This document shows positions 33,741 to 45,951 of a DNA stretch of 64,000 nucleotides, one piece after another (the first letter of the stretch is position 1; every line of letters begins with the position of its first letter). The position numbers and the translations under genes are program-made. This DNA is from Lucinisca nassula (taxonomy: Eukaryota; Mollusca; Bivalvia; Lucinida; Lucinidae). Under the pieces are notes generated by a model, which worked only from the letters and a program-made list of their open reading frames with translations, searched no databases and was not told the DNA's origin. Location of the stretch: the NCBI GenBank assembly GCA_963580285.1, contig OY757021.1, positions 96,273,221 through 96,337,220 of the forward strand, in the 5' to 3' direction.

Positions 33741-34170
33741 TATTGAGCTATCGGGCTTCAAAAATGAAAAGCGTGTTTTTCGGTTTTATTTCTTCTATGT
33801 ATGTAGCTTTGTCATTTGTAATCTTCTGAAACCAAATACCACTTCAGAACTTTGTGAAAATCGTCGTTTTCATTTTTGTTTATTTGTTGTTTTTGGGAAT
33901 TTCAATCTAAAAATATTCCTGTCACGTGACAAAAAGCCGGGCAACATCACTACGGCGAACAATAAGATGGCGACCTCCGGTTCATCTGAGGAAAGTAGAA
34001 TTTTTAGTCCAAATTATAAGTATTTGACTTTCAACGGCACTGACACAATACTATCATGCATGTTAATCTGTTATCAAATGCTAACGCATCAATTTACAGG
34101 CAAGAAGATCCTTTTGCCGTCAATATCTAAGGTTGAATTTCTGAATCGATGAGAATTGACATGGGGTCGT
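33731..34170. other. Repeat-like stretch with a short ATGGCG open frame
   Basis: AAAGGTGCATTATTGAGCT at 33731 is the inversion of a piece at about 49356-49375, so this is probably the end of a dispersed element. An open frame from ATGGCGACC at 33967 (61 codons) has a good start context but no recognisable domain. Confidence 0.35.
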
Positions 34171-34254
34171 TTCAAAGATACACAAAAACCGCATACATGT
34201 GAGAGTACATGTATGATGTGGGTATTTGTTAGAATTAGACGATACTAGCAATAA

Positions 34255-34815
34255 CCTTTTGATTTGTTTGATTTGAGGGTTAACGTCCCAATTAACACTG
34301 TTTAACGTCCCCATCAACACTGTATAAGTAATTTTGGAGACCTAGCTTACAATTTTGTGGGACTTTTATATACCCGACATTGAGATGAAATGAGATCTCA
34401 TTCCCTGTCGCTTACGGGCCTCCGTGGCCTAGTGGTTAAGAGCGCTGACTCTTGATCATTAGGTCTCTCACCGCTGTGGTTCGAGCCTCGCTCGGGTCAT
34501 ATGTGAGACGCCAAGTTCTGCAACGGAAGGTCAGATGGTTTTTCTCCGGGTACTCCGGTTTTCGTCCACCTCTGATTAACGATCGGCTCGATATGAGTGA
34601 AATAATCTTGAAAGGGCCGTAAAACCAAAAAAAAAAAATCCCTGTCGCCCAATGAAACCAATAGGGTTTATATGAATGGGCGGCCCGACTCGCACCGCTT
34701 TGCCTGGGCAGGCTTGGATCCTTTAGGCGGTTTACCAATACTCCTAAGCGGTCGGTTTAAGCTCTGCCTGGCACCATCATGCAGCCCACCTATTTCTTCA
34801 AGCCCCGCCATGGGA
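34255..34815 (-). repeat. SINE A interrupted by SINE B
   Basis: Antisense SINE A occupies 34255-34411 and 34639-34815. Its tail is partly duplicated (GTCCCAATTAACACTG, GTCCCCATCAACACTG). Confidence 0.85.
34412..34638 (+). repeat. SINE B, tRNA-derived, complete
   Basis: The Pol III A box lies in GTGGCCTAGTGGTTAAGAGC and the B box in GGTTCGAGCCTC. The body includes CTCCGGGTACTCCGG and CTTGAAAGGGCCGTAAAACC, ending in poly-A. A perfect 10-bp duplication TCCCTGTCGC is at 34402-34411 and 34639-34648. Confidence 0.93.
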
Positions 34816-34870
34816 GCCGAGCAAGAACTTTTTAATACCGAAACAAAAGAGAAACACTATCCATATTCGC

Positions 34871-35065
34871 ACCGCCCATCGGGGTAGAGCTAGGACTGGT
34901 CGATCCAGTGTCAGGAAAATGTGACTGGGTGTGGTATCATGTAATGTGTCTGGGACATGATACTTCAGTGAGGCAGCACTATAAACGTGAGCATTGAGCT
35001 CCCTGTCGCAACCAGACACCGTCGTGATATGACTGAAAAATTGTTGAAAGCGACGTTAAACCCGA

Positions 35066-35142
<77 letters not shown>

Positions 35143-35419
35143 GCCTATCGGGGCTTGAAGAAATATATGGGCTGCATAATGCTTCCACGCAGAGCTGTAA
35201 CTGACCCGCAAACGAGTACTGGTAAACAGCTTAGAAGATCTAAGCCTGGGCAAGCAAAGCGATGCGAGTCCGTCCATTTGTTTCACTGGGCGACAGGGCT
35301 TGAGAAGTCATTTCATCTCAATGTCTGGTAAAAGTCCCACAAAATTGTTATCAACGTCTCCAAAATGACCTTTACAGTGTTGAAGGGGACGTTAAACCTC
35401 AAACCAAACAAACAAACGT
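34871..35419 (+). repeat. SINE A split near its 5' end by SINE D
   Basis: The SINE A start ACCGCCCATCGGGG (34871-34884) is duplicated at 35140-35153, where the element continues to the CAAACAAACAAA tail. Confidence 0.85.
34885..35139 (+). repeat. SINE D, 5'-truncated, with long CA tail
   Basis: TAGAGCTAGGACTGGTCGAT through ATGACTGAAAAATTGTTGAA to CGACGTTAAACCCG and about 35 CA units. The 14-bp duplication comes from the host SINE A. The tRNA head is missing here but present at 53373. Confidence 0.9.
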
Positions 35420-35529
35420 GTACCAGGACCTTTCTACTCACTGATACTGGGATCGGCCACATTTTACCATTACTTGCAGATTTACAGCACACATCAATCT
35501 TGCAATTACGGTAGAGGTCTTAACCTGCA

Positions 35530-35828
35530 CGGCGCTGGCCTCGGTAGCTCAGTCGGATGCGCGTCTGACTGCTGATCATGGGGAAGCAGGTTCGATACCT
35601 GCCGGGGTCGGCAATATTCTTTCGCGGGGATTGATCATGAAATCTTTCCTACGGTCATTCTCTCCATTCCGCTGGCTCAAGAAGGGCAGTTGTCAGTTTC
35701 TGGCGAAAGAATGTGCACTCTCCTGGTTACCTCTTACGTATAAGCCTGCCCAGGAAAAGTAAACTGACAGGCTCAAAAACGGCCTTAATAGTGTTGACTT
35801 GGCCGTAAACCCCAAAACAAACAAACAG
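35530..35828 (+). repeat. SINE C, tRNA-derived, full length
   Basis: The head GGTAGCTCAGTCGGATGCG and the B box GGTTCGATACC are tRNA-like. The 3' end CGTAAACCCCAAAACAAAC resembles SINE A. The duplication TTAACCTGCA is at 35520-35529 and 35829-35838. Confidence 0.93.
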
Positions 35829-35875
35829 TTAACCTGCATAGGGGATGACTCTCCCTGAACAGGGCGCCTCCAGTT

Positions 35876-36175
35876 TGTTTGTTTGATTTGAGGTTTAACG
35901 TCCCCGTCAGCACTTTAAAGGTCATTTTGGAGACGTTGCTTCCAATTTTGTGGGACTTTTACCCGACATTGAGATGAAATGACATCTCAAGCCCTGTCGC
36001 CCAATGAAACCCATAGGGTTTATTAGCATGGGCGGTCCGCCTCGCACCGCGGTTCCTGGAAGGCTTAGATCCTCTAAGCGGTTTACCAGTACTAGTGTGC
36101 GGGCCGGATTCAGCTCTGCGTGGAAGCATCATGCAGCCCATATATTTCTTCAAGCCCCTATGGGCGGGGGCCGGT
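35876..36175 (-). repeat. SINE A, full length
   Basis: The duplication GCCTCCAGTT is at 35866-35875 and 36176-36185. This is one of the cleanest copies in the window. Confidence 0.93.
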
Positions 36176-36185
36176 GCCTCCAGTT

Positions 36186-36360
36186 AAACGTTCCGATCCA
36201 AAGGGCGGTGCGCATTTTGAGATTCATCGCTGTAAATGATGTTCAGACACCGAAATAATCCTCGCCGGGTCGAACCGAGGGCCTCTGGCATCTGAGTCAA
36301 GTGCACTAACCACTCTGGGCTTAACCACTGAGCTGTCACGCTCAGTTTATTACATAAACT
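36186..36360 (-). repeat. tRNA-derived SINE fragment (type F)
   Basis: On the minus strand, GACAGCTCAGTGGTTAAG (A-box-like) and GGTTCGACCC (B box) are spaced as in a tRNA. An extra piece between them suggests decay. Confidence 0.6.
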
Positions 36361-36499
36361 CCAGGTTTGCAGGATGAGACTCTGCACAGTAATCGGCTCT
36401 TTCGCTGTACATTGGGTCGTTCTCCCTGCTCGGGGGGGGGGGGGGGTCATGTGAGTACCAGCTGATAGCAAGCCGGCGGAATGAACAACTGACAGCGCA

Positions 36500-37470
36500 T
36501 AAATGTCATCCTACTAGATTTCAGTAAGGCCTTTCACGAGGTTCCGCACAATTTCATTGCTGATGGATACCAGAAAGTCGTAATTGATGATTTTTTCGTC
36601 TGCGCCCGTTACTTCTGGTGTTCCACAGAGTACCGTGCTCGGCACTCTCCTCTTCCTCATATACATCAACGACTTGCCACCACGCGTCTCCCCTGTTAGC
36701 TGATCACTGCCTGTTGTACCGAGTTGCTGTCGCTCAAGAGGACTTTAATCATTTACAAGCATGGGAGAGAGACTGATAGATGCGTTTTCACCCAGACAAG
36801 ACTTAGTCTGAGTACATCAGAATCGGCAACAAAAGCAAGATAATGGAGTCATTATACAACATCCATTGCCAGAAGTAAAGCAAAAAACCTGGCTATAGAC
36901 AGTACACTGGTGTGAAATAGTCACACTGACATGCTTAGACTAGCTTCTAGTCGGATATCATATTTTAAAGTTAATAAGTAATATTCTTCTACCCCTTATT
37001 TGATCTTGGGAAGATATACTCTGACTAAAATGCCAGTTTGCCTTATCAGTTGTTGTTCGGAAAGGGGTACAGAAAGGCAATAAACATTTCATGACTGTAG
37101 CTGTAATCAATCATTTACCAAGGATCTTGCGAGGTAAAATTCGCATTGTACTCGACCTTGGTGTCTGAGACAAGATTAAAGTCTAACAAGGTTTCATATT
37201 TGATAAAAACACACATGAAGGTTGGTAATTGGTAAATAAGACATCAAGGTCTAGTAGCTAGACTATGACATGCTATCTACGACAGACAGCCAGACAGTTG
37301 CTTTCCTATCCTACGCAGGAATCTCTCTGCATGCCCAAAGGACATCAAGGCAACAGCATACAAGTCACTAGTTAGACCTAAACTAGAATATGCTGCCACC
37401 CCCTGGGACCCCTACAAACAAACTAGTCCAGTTCAATCGCAATCTTCCGCTCACATCGTCGATCTTACTG
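36500..37470 (+). pseudogene. Degenerate LINE reverse transcriptase (CR1/Jockey-like)
   Basis: Fragments read [39 protein letters not shown], and near 37310-37430 FLRRNLSACPKDIKATAYKS then LVRPKLEYAATPWDP. The order and spacing fit one RT domain with its C-terminal end, broken by frameshifts and an insertion near 36930-37260. Confidence 0.75.
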
Positions 37471-37479
37471 ATCATATGC

Positions 37480-37722
37480 ATATTGGAAATGAAAAAAGGG
37501 AGGTTGGTAAAACCTAGTATTCCTTGAATTTCTCGAATCAAGGTCTGCTTTAATTAAGGAAATTTCGTAATCCCGGATCGTTTTGTTATTGACGAAGAGC
37601 TCTGTGTGAATGATCCATGTCCCTGTCTTGAGATAGATATAAGAGCTTTATTTGTTTAACCGTCATTCATGAAGGCTTACAAAAGTATTTAGGCTGATGA
37701 AATAATTATATATATTTATTCG

Positions 37723-37778
<56 letters not shown>

Positions 37779-38640
37779 GTATGTATCAAAATGTTAAACA
37801 ATCTGTCTACATGTGCAATTTATTAAAGTAAAGACTCATGTGGACAACTTTCAGATGGTTAGAAAAGTAGTTGTGTATAAGTATGAAACGTCCGCTTTAT
37901 AATGCAGTTTTCTTTCAAAAAACAAAATACAGAGGAGTACGGCAACTTGGATTTTTCAAGAACGGCAACTTGGATTTTTTTTAAATACGGCAACTTGGAA
38001 AAAAATGCTGAATTAACTGTACGGTTACTTGCGTCACAAAATTGCAAATTTGGAAACTACTGACACCATTTTGACATCGTTTGGAAGGAAAGGCCGTGGT
38101 TATTATCATGTTTGGTTTCATCACATAGGGATCGATTATAATGCTAGTGCTGATCGTAAATCAATCTATTTTTGCATGAAACAGATGGAGATGTGAAATC
38201 TACACCAGGAACATATTTACTTTTGAGAATTCTTTGTCGTTGCTTTCGCTTTGTTTCATTACTGAAAATACTTTGGAAGAAAGTCTGTCCCCTATTGGTC
38301 TATTCAACGGAAGGAACTTTCCTTTCGTGATGGGAAGTTTTTCTTTCTTTTTTCTTTTTGTTGTTTTTGTTTACGAAATAAAGTTTGTTTTTCAGTGAGC
38401 TGAAATAGTTTCTACTTCGTTCTTGTGAAACTTACAACTAGAATAGACGTTAGTTTATGCTTTGAGAAGTGTTTATTCCTTTGACGAGAGTTTATTCAAA
38501 CGAAGGTCCTGTAATATGCATACTATACTCCAGTTATTTAAGATTATGAGTGAGGCCATTATTATTATTATTATTTTTTTTTTTTTTGCATTACGAAAAC
38601 ATGCCTATTCAAATAAATTGAACATATTTCCACCAAAAAA
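37480..38640. other. Stretch with CTAT microsatellite, otherwise unrecognised
   Basis: A CTAT run is at 37722-37788. A small direct repeat ACGGCAACTTGGATTTTT occurs three times at 37936-38000. No gene is recognised. Confidence 0.5.
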
Positions 38641-38659
38641 AATGAAAATGTTCAGATAA

Positions 38660-38860
38660 AAGATTCTGATATTTTTCATAATTCAGCTCAAAACATAGAT
38701 TTTGGGTACTCGTTGGAACCGTCTCGACCAGGCGGTTTCTGACGAGTACCAAAAATCTATGTTTGGGCAGAAATGTGAAAAATAATGTACACCCCTACAA
38801 ACCCCATTCTACTGGATTACAGTGGAGTTTAAGAGGGTCAAAATTGCATAGGCATGTTTT
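38660..38860. repeat. Multi-hairpin MITE (GGGTACTCGTTGGAACC copy)
   Basis: ATAGATTTTGGGTACTCGTT and GGAACCGTC are inverted within 38685-38765. A second inversion (ACAAACCCCATT / AGTGGAGTTTA) follows at 38785-38835. Confidence 0.8.
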
Positions 38861-39780
38861 CATGATGGTCTTCTGTTTTTTTTTTTTTTTTCGAAATCGG
38901 CCACGTGCACACATGTTGCAATTTTTATCTTGTATATTCTAACCATTTCACATTTGTACGGTTTAGTAACACCACAGACAACAAAAAGCTACTTTAAAGA
39001 AGGTGATTTAAGGTTCCTCAATACAGTTATTTCACTACATTTGAGGTACTGAAAAAATCATATTTGCAAATAGTTACCCAAACAGATTTTTCATCAGATG
39101 GTAGTCCACGTAAATGTAAGAATATGAAAGCAAAATATTTTTATTGGAAAGTCACCATGTTAGTAATTTATTGCATTTTTCCATGGTTTTGCAAAAATGA
39201 TATCTTAATCCACAGAACAAAAATGTGAAAATACTATCATAGAATTGTGGCTAAAGGTTGCCTTTAGGCACTGCAAGAGTGGAATTTCAAGTAAAATACC
39301 TAAATAGTACTGAAAATTAATGATTCCTCCCCCACCCCCAAAAAATGTAATTATTTCACCTGGTACTATTTTTAAATTCAGTGTATGGTAGCCAAAAATG
39401 ACCAGTTCTACCAAGTTGGCAGTAAGATCACTGATTGGGTTGAGGTGTTGCAATCTCTTGCATTTAGCTTGTAAAATGATTGACCTTCTTTGGTGCTTTT
39501 AGTATTTCATTTTATATATTTCATGCATGCAATTTATAACAATTTATGAATCACTGCACCAAAGTTTCACTGTATTATTGATTGTGTTTACTGGGTGGGT
39601 GATTTGATACTGGAATAAAATCCAAAACCAAAAAAAAAAAAATAATAAGATAAAAACAGTTTATCCCCATATTTGAACTGAAAGAATGAAAGCAGCCTGT
39701 TCAGCACCAGGATTTTTGTGCAAAAGGCTTCTGATCACTTCCAATAACTGCTATGTTATAGCACTGATTTTTACCCATTG
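38861..39780. other. AT-rich stretch ending in a poly-A signal and tail
   Basis: GGAATAAAATCC at 39613 is followed by a poly-A run at 39632-39645, which could be the 3' end of a retrocopy. Its source is not recognisable. Confidence 0.35.
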
Positions 39781-39784
39781 ATTT

Positions 39785-40830
39785 GTTACATCAGAATCAG
39801 AATTGTTACTGGTGACACGTCAAATGACATTCATACACCAGGACCTGTGATATGGGAAGTTAGTCCCTAGCTCTAACCAAAGATGTAAACTTAGCTACAC
39901 AATCATCAGCACCTCCCGCCGTCGAAATAATAGAATCCGGAAGGGCATTCCAATGGTTCGGGGGAAGAACGATTCTTTATAAATATCCGTTCTTGCTGTA
40001 AGGGTCTGAAACGTCATTGAATGGTGCTGTCTACAGTGCCTAGCCGGGGCAACAAGGTCATCTGTTGAAATGCTGGCAGCACCCTTTAGACGTTTGTATA
40101 AGAGTATGAGCCTACTGTCTCTTCTCCTATTCTTGAGAGACTCCCATCTTAATTTTCCTAGAATTCCAGTCATGCTCCCAGTTTCAAAGCAGTAATTTCC
40201 AGTTACAAATCTAACCGCTCTATTCTGAACTTTTTCAATTTCTTCATTTAGGACCACTCCGCTTGGGTCCCAGATGCAACTACCATATTCCAAGATTGGG
40301 CAAACAAGTCCCCTGTATGCTGTCTCTTTCACATCCTGGGGACACTGATGAAGATTTCGCCTCAGGAATCCAAGAGTTCTATTCGCCTTTGTACACATAT
40401 TGCTAATGTGTGTATTCCATCTCAAATCGTGAGTGATTGTCACACCAATGTATTTAATGGAATTCACATTTTCGAGGACCGTTCCCTCTAAAGTGTAAGA
40501 AGCCTCAACTTTATTAGATCTCTTCCTTGTTATCTGCATAATATTGCATTTAACTGGCTGAAATCTCATGCCCCATTTTCGGGCCCAACATCCTAATCCA
40601 TCTATGTCAGCCTGAAGTTTCAGTGAGTCATCTGTATCTCTAATTTCCCGGTAACAAATACAGTCATCTGCGAAAAGTCTTATTTCTGAGTCAATGTCAG
40701 AGGAAATATCATTGATGTACAGGGAGGACCAAGAACAGTCCCTTGTGGGACTCCAGACAAAACTGGCGCCCATACTGAAGATTCACCATTAACAACAACA
40801 CGCTGTTTTCTGTTCACATGAGTCACCATA
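39785..40830 (-). pseudogene. 5'-truncated LINE: RT palm to C-terminus
   Basis: On the minus strand it reads VVVNGESSVWAPVLSGVPQG TVLGP, then a frameshift, then LYINDISSDIDSEIRLFADD. FADD is the catalytic box, about 40662-40673. GCWARKWGMRF, NRTLGFLRRNL, GLVCPILEYGSCIWDP and NRAVRFVTGNY follow. A frameshift near 39955 separates the final block ending in SLVRA. The 3' UTR ends at 39790 in a TTCTGA repeat. The domain order suggests the CR1/Jockey group. It cannot make active RT. Confidence 0.88.
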
Positions 40831-42000
40831 AACAAATAATTGATGTTTGGACATATTTATCTAATCCAATTAATGATCTGTTGTGTCACCTACTTACCAA
40901 TGTGCGGGTTGGTAAAATTTCATAGAAGCCCAATGCTTTTAATATGATTTGCTGAAAGAAGTTAAAAAAGAAATCTACCCTTTTCAACTTGTTTACTTGG
41001 GAACAGGGGTGAACAACACAAACAGGACAATGTTACACGTAGAAACTAGTTCAGAAATGAAGGCATACTATTCATGAATTAACGAACAAATTATGTTAGA
41101 AAGTACGTGAAAGTAGGCGCAAGACAGTTTCAAATATGAATATTATGTTTTAAATTTAAAGCAATGGTGTACTATTGTTTTTTGGGGGGGAAATTAGTTC
41201 CAAGGCGTATGAATACGTTTTTGCATTTGGCAAGATGGAAATTTCTTCAATTTGACAGCTACACTAATTTATCAGTGATGACAGGCTTCCAAGATAGGCG
41301 ATTTCATTATGGTATACGCAGGAAGAAGGCTACATAGCTGACTTTTCAAGGTATTTTCATTGATGATGGAGAAAATAAAATGTGGAAGGCATAATTGATG
41401 AAATCTCAGCATTTCAGATTTACCGCAAGAAAAGGAGATGATGGTGCCCATCGAGAATAAACATGTCAAAAAAATCTGGTTTTCAATTCAGGTAGCCTTT
41501 TTGATAGAAAGCTTTGTCCGAGTCGTTAGTATTTGATGTGAACTATTGATCTGCAGCTGTTTTCGTAACTTTTAAAAAGTCTATAAAGCGGTTTCCTTTT
41601 TTCCTGGTAAAAGTGAAAAATACAGAATTTCATTTATTTTCAAAGGCACAGGGATGCTGCTAATGCAAGAAAGTACTTGCTGTAATAACCGTTTATACCT
41701 CCAAACCTTTTTCTTGTGGGACATGGATTTTTAAACGGAAATCAAGATTATATATTGGGGAAAATCAACTTGCAAATCTTTCATCTATATTTTTCTTGTG
41801 CAAATGTATTGAGGAAACTTAAGATGTCCTGAGATAAAAGTACTTTCATAAATTTCTTTTCCGTTCACAAAAGGTTACTTTCGCTGTAATATAAAGGGCA
41901 GCTAAAATAATTTTCATCCTAGTTGTAATCTAAAACTGTTAGTTTAACACTTAAATACCAGCATTTTAAACAAGAAGTGCAGATCTGGTAAAACGCAGCA
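40831..42000. other. No recognised feature
   Basis: AT-rich sequence with no coding or repeat that I recognise. Confidence 0.4.
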
Positions 42001-42370
42001 TTATGCCGCCTTTCTATGTTTGGATTCCATGTCCCAGTGAGATTCTATGATGGGGCGGTCTAAGTCCCTCTGGAGGGTGACCGAATAATCAGGGAGAAGT
42101 ATGGTCAGGTACACCCCAGTGTCACCAGCAAATAGGCGAACCCGGGACCACACATTGTCGGGTAGGTCGTTAAGGTATAATAACAATAATATTGTGCCTA
42201 GAACTGATCCTTGTGGTACACCTGAAGTAACTGGAACCTCATCTGAGTACTCACATTCAAGTGCAACTGTCTGACTTCTCTCAATCAGAAAAGACTTAAT
42301 TCACTGGATAGTTAATCCATGTACCAGTAGCTTGCGAAGAAGCTTCATGTGATTCACCTAGCCAAAGGTC
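42001..42370 (-). pseudogene. LINE reverse transcriptase fragment
   Basis: On the minus strand: [45 protein letters not shown] and LYLNDLPDNVWSRVRLFAGD. The catalytic FADD is FAGD here, so the site is lost. The sequence differs from the LINE at 39785. Confidence 0.82.
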
Positions 42371-43120
42371 ATGCTAAACCCAAGATAAGATCTATTTGTT
42401 GACCATTTAATCATGATCTGGTAAGGTCATAAACAAGCAGAATCACATGAGTGTCACAAGATCTGCGCTCCCAGGCTGTTGAGTATTTTGTGATCATAAG
42501 GTATGTCCAAACCAAATCTTATGCTGCGAAATTTAGTTTCAACCTACAAAAATCCATTTTTTTGAAGGATTTTCTGCTTGTCGGAATTTTGTAAACCTGT
42601 CCCCGTAGAAAACCTAAAGCAAATTCTTATATGCCCATTATGACATAAAGACCACATTGGTAATGGGAAATTGTTTTTAAGAAATAGGTGCGATATGGGC
42701 ATAAGAGCAATTTACGATCTTACTAGTGAGGAAGTGGTATTTTATAGTTTTGAACAGTTAAAGGCGAAATATGATATAAGGGCCACATTTTTAGACTACC
42801 ACCATGTAGTAAATAGTATTTCTCAAGTATGAAAAGATCAAATTCACATGAATCGTGTATTTGCTGTTAAATTTAAACAAAATGTAGTTTGTAACATATA
42901 CTTTCAAGACTTGATTAGTTCAAAGAAAGGGAGTAGACTATTTATGATATTTTGGTTAGAGTAAACGAATACATTACACAAACAAAATGGCAAACGGAGA
43001 TAGGAGATAAAGTGGAAAAAGAGCATTAAAGACATTTCACGAGACAAAACTACGCGACTTTCAATACAAAATCAATAATAAAAATTTAGTGACACATTCA
43101 TTTCTATTTAAAATTAATAA
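42371..43120. other. No recognised feature
   Basis: AT-rich, without recognised genes or repeats. Confidence 0.4.
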
Positions 43121-43124
43121 AATC

Positions 43125-43821
43125 AGGGTCTGGTCGGGCTCATCGGAGTCTAACTGTTGGTTTTCTTTTGCTCCAGCATTTCAGTGGTTTCTTGCTGTCG
43201 AGTCCTCACCGTTGTCTCACCTCTGTGGTTCTTTGATTTTTGTGTTCACGGAGATGTTGCACTGATGGGTTAGGAGGCCTTCATGCGGACTGAACAAATT
43301 ATTTGTCTAAATCGCGACGGAAGTAAGGGCGAGGATTGTGGCCACTTAAAATCGATTTAAGCCCCCCAGTGGAAATCTTCCACTGACCGTTCCAAGGCGG
43401 CTCTTCTGTGGCGATTTATTTATGTTGTTGTTTGTTACTTACTGTGTGTATCACTTGTGTCTTTTAATTTTGGATGGCCATATGGCCATTTTGTGGGAAA
43501 GTAACTGTCCTTATGGCCTTCCTTTGTTTAGGTTTCCATTATGGTCTGGTCGCTTAATGTTTGTATTTCTTTCCCTTTGGTGTCTTTTATGGGTGGAGTA
43601 AGTTAATTGTATCAATTCCTGATCTTTGTTTTACTTCTACTTTGTAGTTACTGTAATGAACAACCAGAAAAAATCCATTATTTATTTCTTAGATGCCCAA
43701 AAGTAAGAACGTTTTAGACTGAACTTTAATCATGGTTAACCACAAATGTAAATCCAGAAATATCGCTAGAGGATCGTAAAAGACTATTTTCACACGGTGG
43801 AAAAGCAGAAGTGGTCAATTA

Positions 43822-43888
<67 letters not shown>

Positions 43889-44300
43889 GCAAAATATTGT
43901 ATATACGAAAACAAATTTGTTTCTATGAATAAAATGCTTAGCGAGAGATACATTTCACTCATAAACAACAGGTTAGATAAATTCTTTAAGATTAAAGCCC
44001 CTCTCTCGCCCAGCCCAGTGGAATTCGTTTAACTGACCGTTCCAAGGCGGTTCTTCTGTCGCTGTTTATTTTTGTTATGGTTTGTCTTTGAGTGTTTGTA
44101 TCACTTATTTTATTTTGTTTTGGATATCGAATTGGCCATTTTGTGGAAAAGTAACTGTCCTTTTGGCTTTCCGCTATTGATGTTTCCATTAGGGTCTGTT
44201 GTTTCATGTTTGTGTTTCTTTCCCCTTTGGTAACTCTGGTGGGAGCTGTGGGTAAATTGTGTCGATTCCTGATCATTGCCTACACTTCTATGTTCTACAT
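43125..44300 (+). mobile_element. LINE 3' region, partly duplicated
   Basis: The block CTGACCGTTCCAAGGCGG to TGTATCAATTCCTGATC at 43385-43640 recurs at 44030-44280. Between them, broken frames suggest a LINE C-terminus (IHYLFLRCPK, LAKYCIYENKF). A CT microsatellite at 43824-43882 interrupts it. Assignment is from pattern only. Confidence 0.5.
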
Positions 44301-44639
44301 ATAACTACTTTTACCCAAACACTGATGATTCATGAGGCCTATTCTGACTTTATGTTTATGTTTGGTGTCAGGGTTCTGTTTTCCGTCGACTATCTGCCAC
44401 ACATATAGTGCAGTAGACTTGTACCATTAGCTATAAAAGGCACATCTTGTAGAAAATACATGTACATTGTTACTACAGTTTGTTTTCTGCTCTCCCATGA
44501 AAGAATTTTATTATTATTATTATTATTATTATTTTTTTTTTTTTTTTTTCAAATTGATTATCATCGTCTATTAGCCATTACGATGTTACACCCGTATGAC
44601 TTTGTGCATTCTTTCATATCTTAACAATATTTACTTTTC

Positions 44640-45065
44640 TGGTGAAAAATTGTGATAGTTTTCTCATTTATGCTTCAAACATGGCTGTTGGTGCTCGTTG
44701 GAACTGCCGCAGTGAAGTGGTTCTATCGAGTACCCACGGCGTATGTCTTGGAGCAGGAATGAGAAAAATATTGTATACCCAGTCAGACGCGCATCCGACT
44801 GACGTACTGAGGCCGACGATTATCATACGAGATATTTTGGCCAGCAATAATCGAGTGTATGTAAGCGTAAAGTGCAGATAACTCCATGTCAACAGACATA
44901 CAACGTCTAAACAACGTCGTGTCAACGTCAATGCAACATCACTGCGATGCATTGACGCTGACGCAGCAAATTGTATACCCAGTTACAAAATATTGTAACC
45001 CCCAGTTCTCTCTCTATAAAGTTGGGTTTAAAGGGGCGTTCATTGCACGGACCTGTTATCGTAAT
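44640..45065. repeat. Multi-hairpin MITE interrupted by a SINE-like piece
   Basis: CATGGCTGTTGGTGCTCGTT with GGAACTGCC is inverted (GTGGTTCTATCGAGTACCC). The insertion is bracketed by ATTGTATACCCAGT (44772-44785 and 44971-44984). It contains an antisense SINE C head and AACGTC boxes, and recurs inverted at 46717-46905. Confidence 0.65.
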
Positions 45066-45288
45066 GAATCGTCTTATTATTAACATTGCTAGAGATACTC
45101 GCCTACCAGTCGAGGAAGACAGAAGACCAACTTCTATCGTACATGTTGTCTAAACTGAAAAGCACTCACACAACCTTTCAATAATTCCCTGTCCCCTTTT
45201 TGTACTTTCTCTCATCTACTTACTTCTAAATATGTTCTAGAAAGGGTTGTCCTTTGGAAACAAGGAATACACCACAAAACTGTAAACT

Positions 45289-45537
45289 AGATCGCGCAGT
45301 CGATGGCGCGCCATCGCAAATCCCCACGTTTTGACCGCTTCCAGGGACCCCTGGGGGCTGGTCCAAAAATTAATGTGCTCTTGCAGAAGCCATTCATGTA
45401 TGTAACTCACACACCAAATTTGGTTGAATTCAAATGAACGGTGTAGGAGGAGATAGCCGGACAGACGGACGGACGGACGAACGGACAGACGGAGGCGATA
45501 ACAATATCCCCACTTTTCTTCGAAAAACGTGGGGATA
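45289..45537 (+). repeat. Insertion with CCCCACGTTTT ends
   Basis: ATCCCCACGTTTTGACC is inverted near the right end as CGAAAAACGTGGGGAT. A GACGGACGGACG run lies inside. It is probably a small relative of the hairpin-headed elements. Confidence 0.6.
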
Positions 45538-45560
45538 AATATGGAGTGTACATGTTTTCT

Positions 45561-45606
45561 GGACCAGACTAGCTAGTTTTGCCTGATTAGGCCTCATCAG
45601 TGACCC
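45561..45606 (-). ncRNA. Hammerhead ribozyme, core damaged
   Basis: CTGATGA is intact and both helix I strands still pair (GGGTCA, TGGTCC). GAAA has become AAAA after helix II, so the essential G12 is lost. Predicted inactive. Confidence 0.75.
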
Positions 45607-45754
45607 TCAAAAATTTCAAAATTCACCGCTGGAAGGGCAAGAAAATATAAACTACACTATGATGTTGGGCAGGGAGACTTTTTACGACCTCCACACATTC
45701 CCAGACACCAGCTATAGTGACGTTAAATATGTTCTAGAAATGGTTATCCTTTGG

Positions 45755-45843
45755 AGTGAGTGAGTGTTTGAGTTTTACGTCCCACCAACAGCTAAGGCCA
45801 TACGGAGACGGGGCCTAGGTTTAAAGACTCATCCGAAAGTGTA
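45755..45843 (-). repeat. SINE E 3' fragment
   Basis: GAGTTTTACGTCCCACCAAC then AGCTAAGGCCATACGGAG. The duplication TATCCTTTGG is at 45745-45754 and 45844-45853. A second copy is at 63861. Confidence 0.85.
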
Positions 45844-45905
45844 TATCCTTTGGAAGCAAGGAATGCACCACAAAACTGGAACATATGGAGTGTACATTTT
45901 TTTCG

Positions 45906-45951
45906 GGGCCTGAATAGCTAGTTTCGGCCAATAAGGCCTCATCAGTGACCC
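45906..45951 (-). ncRNA. Hammerhead ribozyme, core intact, helix III weakened
   Basis: GGGTCA, CTGATGA, a GGCC helix II, GAAA and TC are all present. Helix III reads CTAGCTAT, breaking its C-G pair, so activity would be reduced. Confidence 0.75.

Noticed and set aside
33967..34152. ATGGCGACC open frame that could be a first exon
   Set aside because: Good start context but only 61 codons. It lies next to a dispersed repeat end (AAAGGTGCATTATTGAG), and no following exon is seen.
35535..35612. tRNA gene at the SINE C head (also 61659 and 46862)
   Set aside because: The same head and body recur at several places with target duplications, so these are SINE copies.
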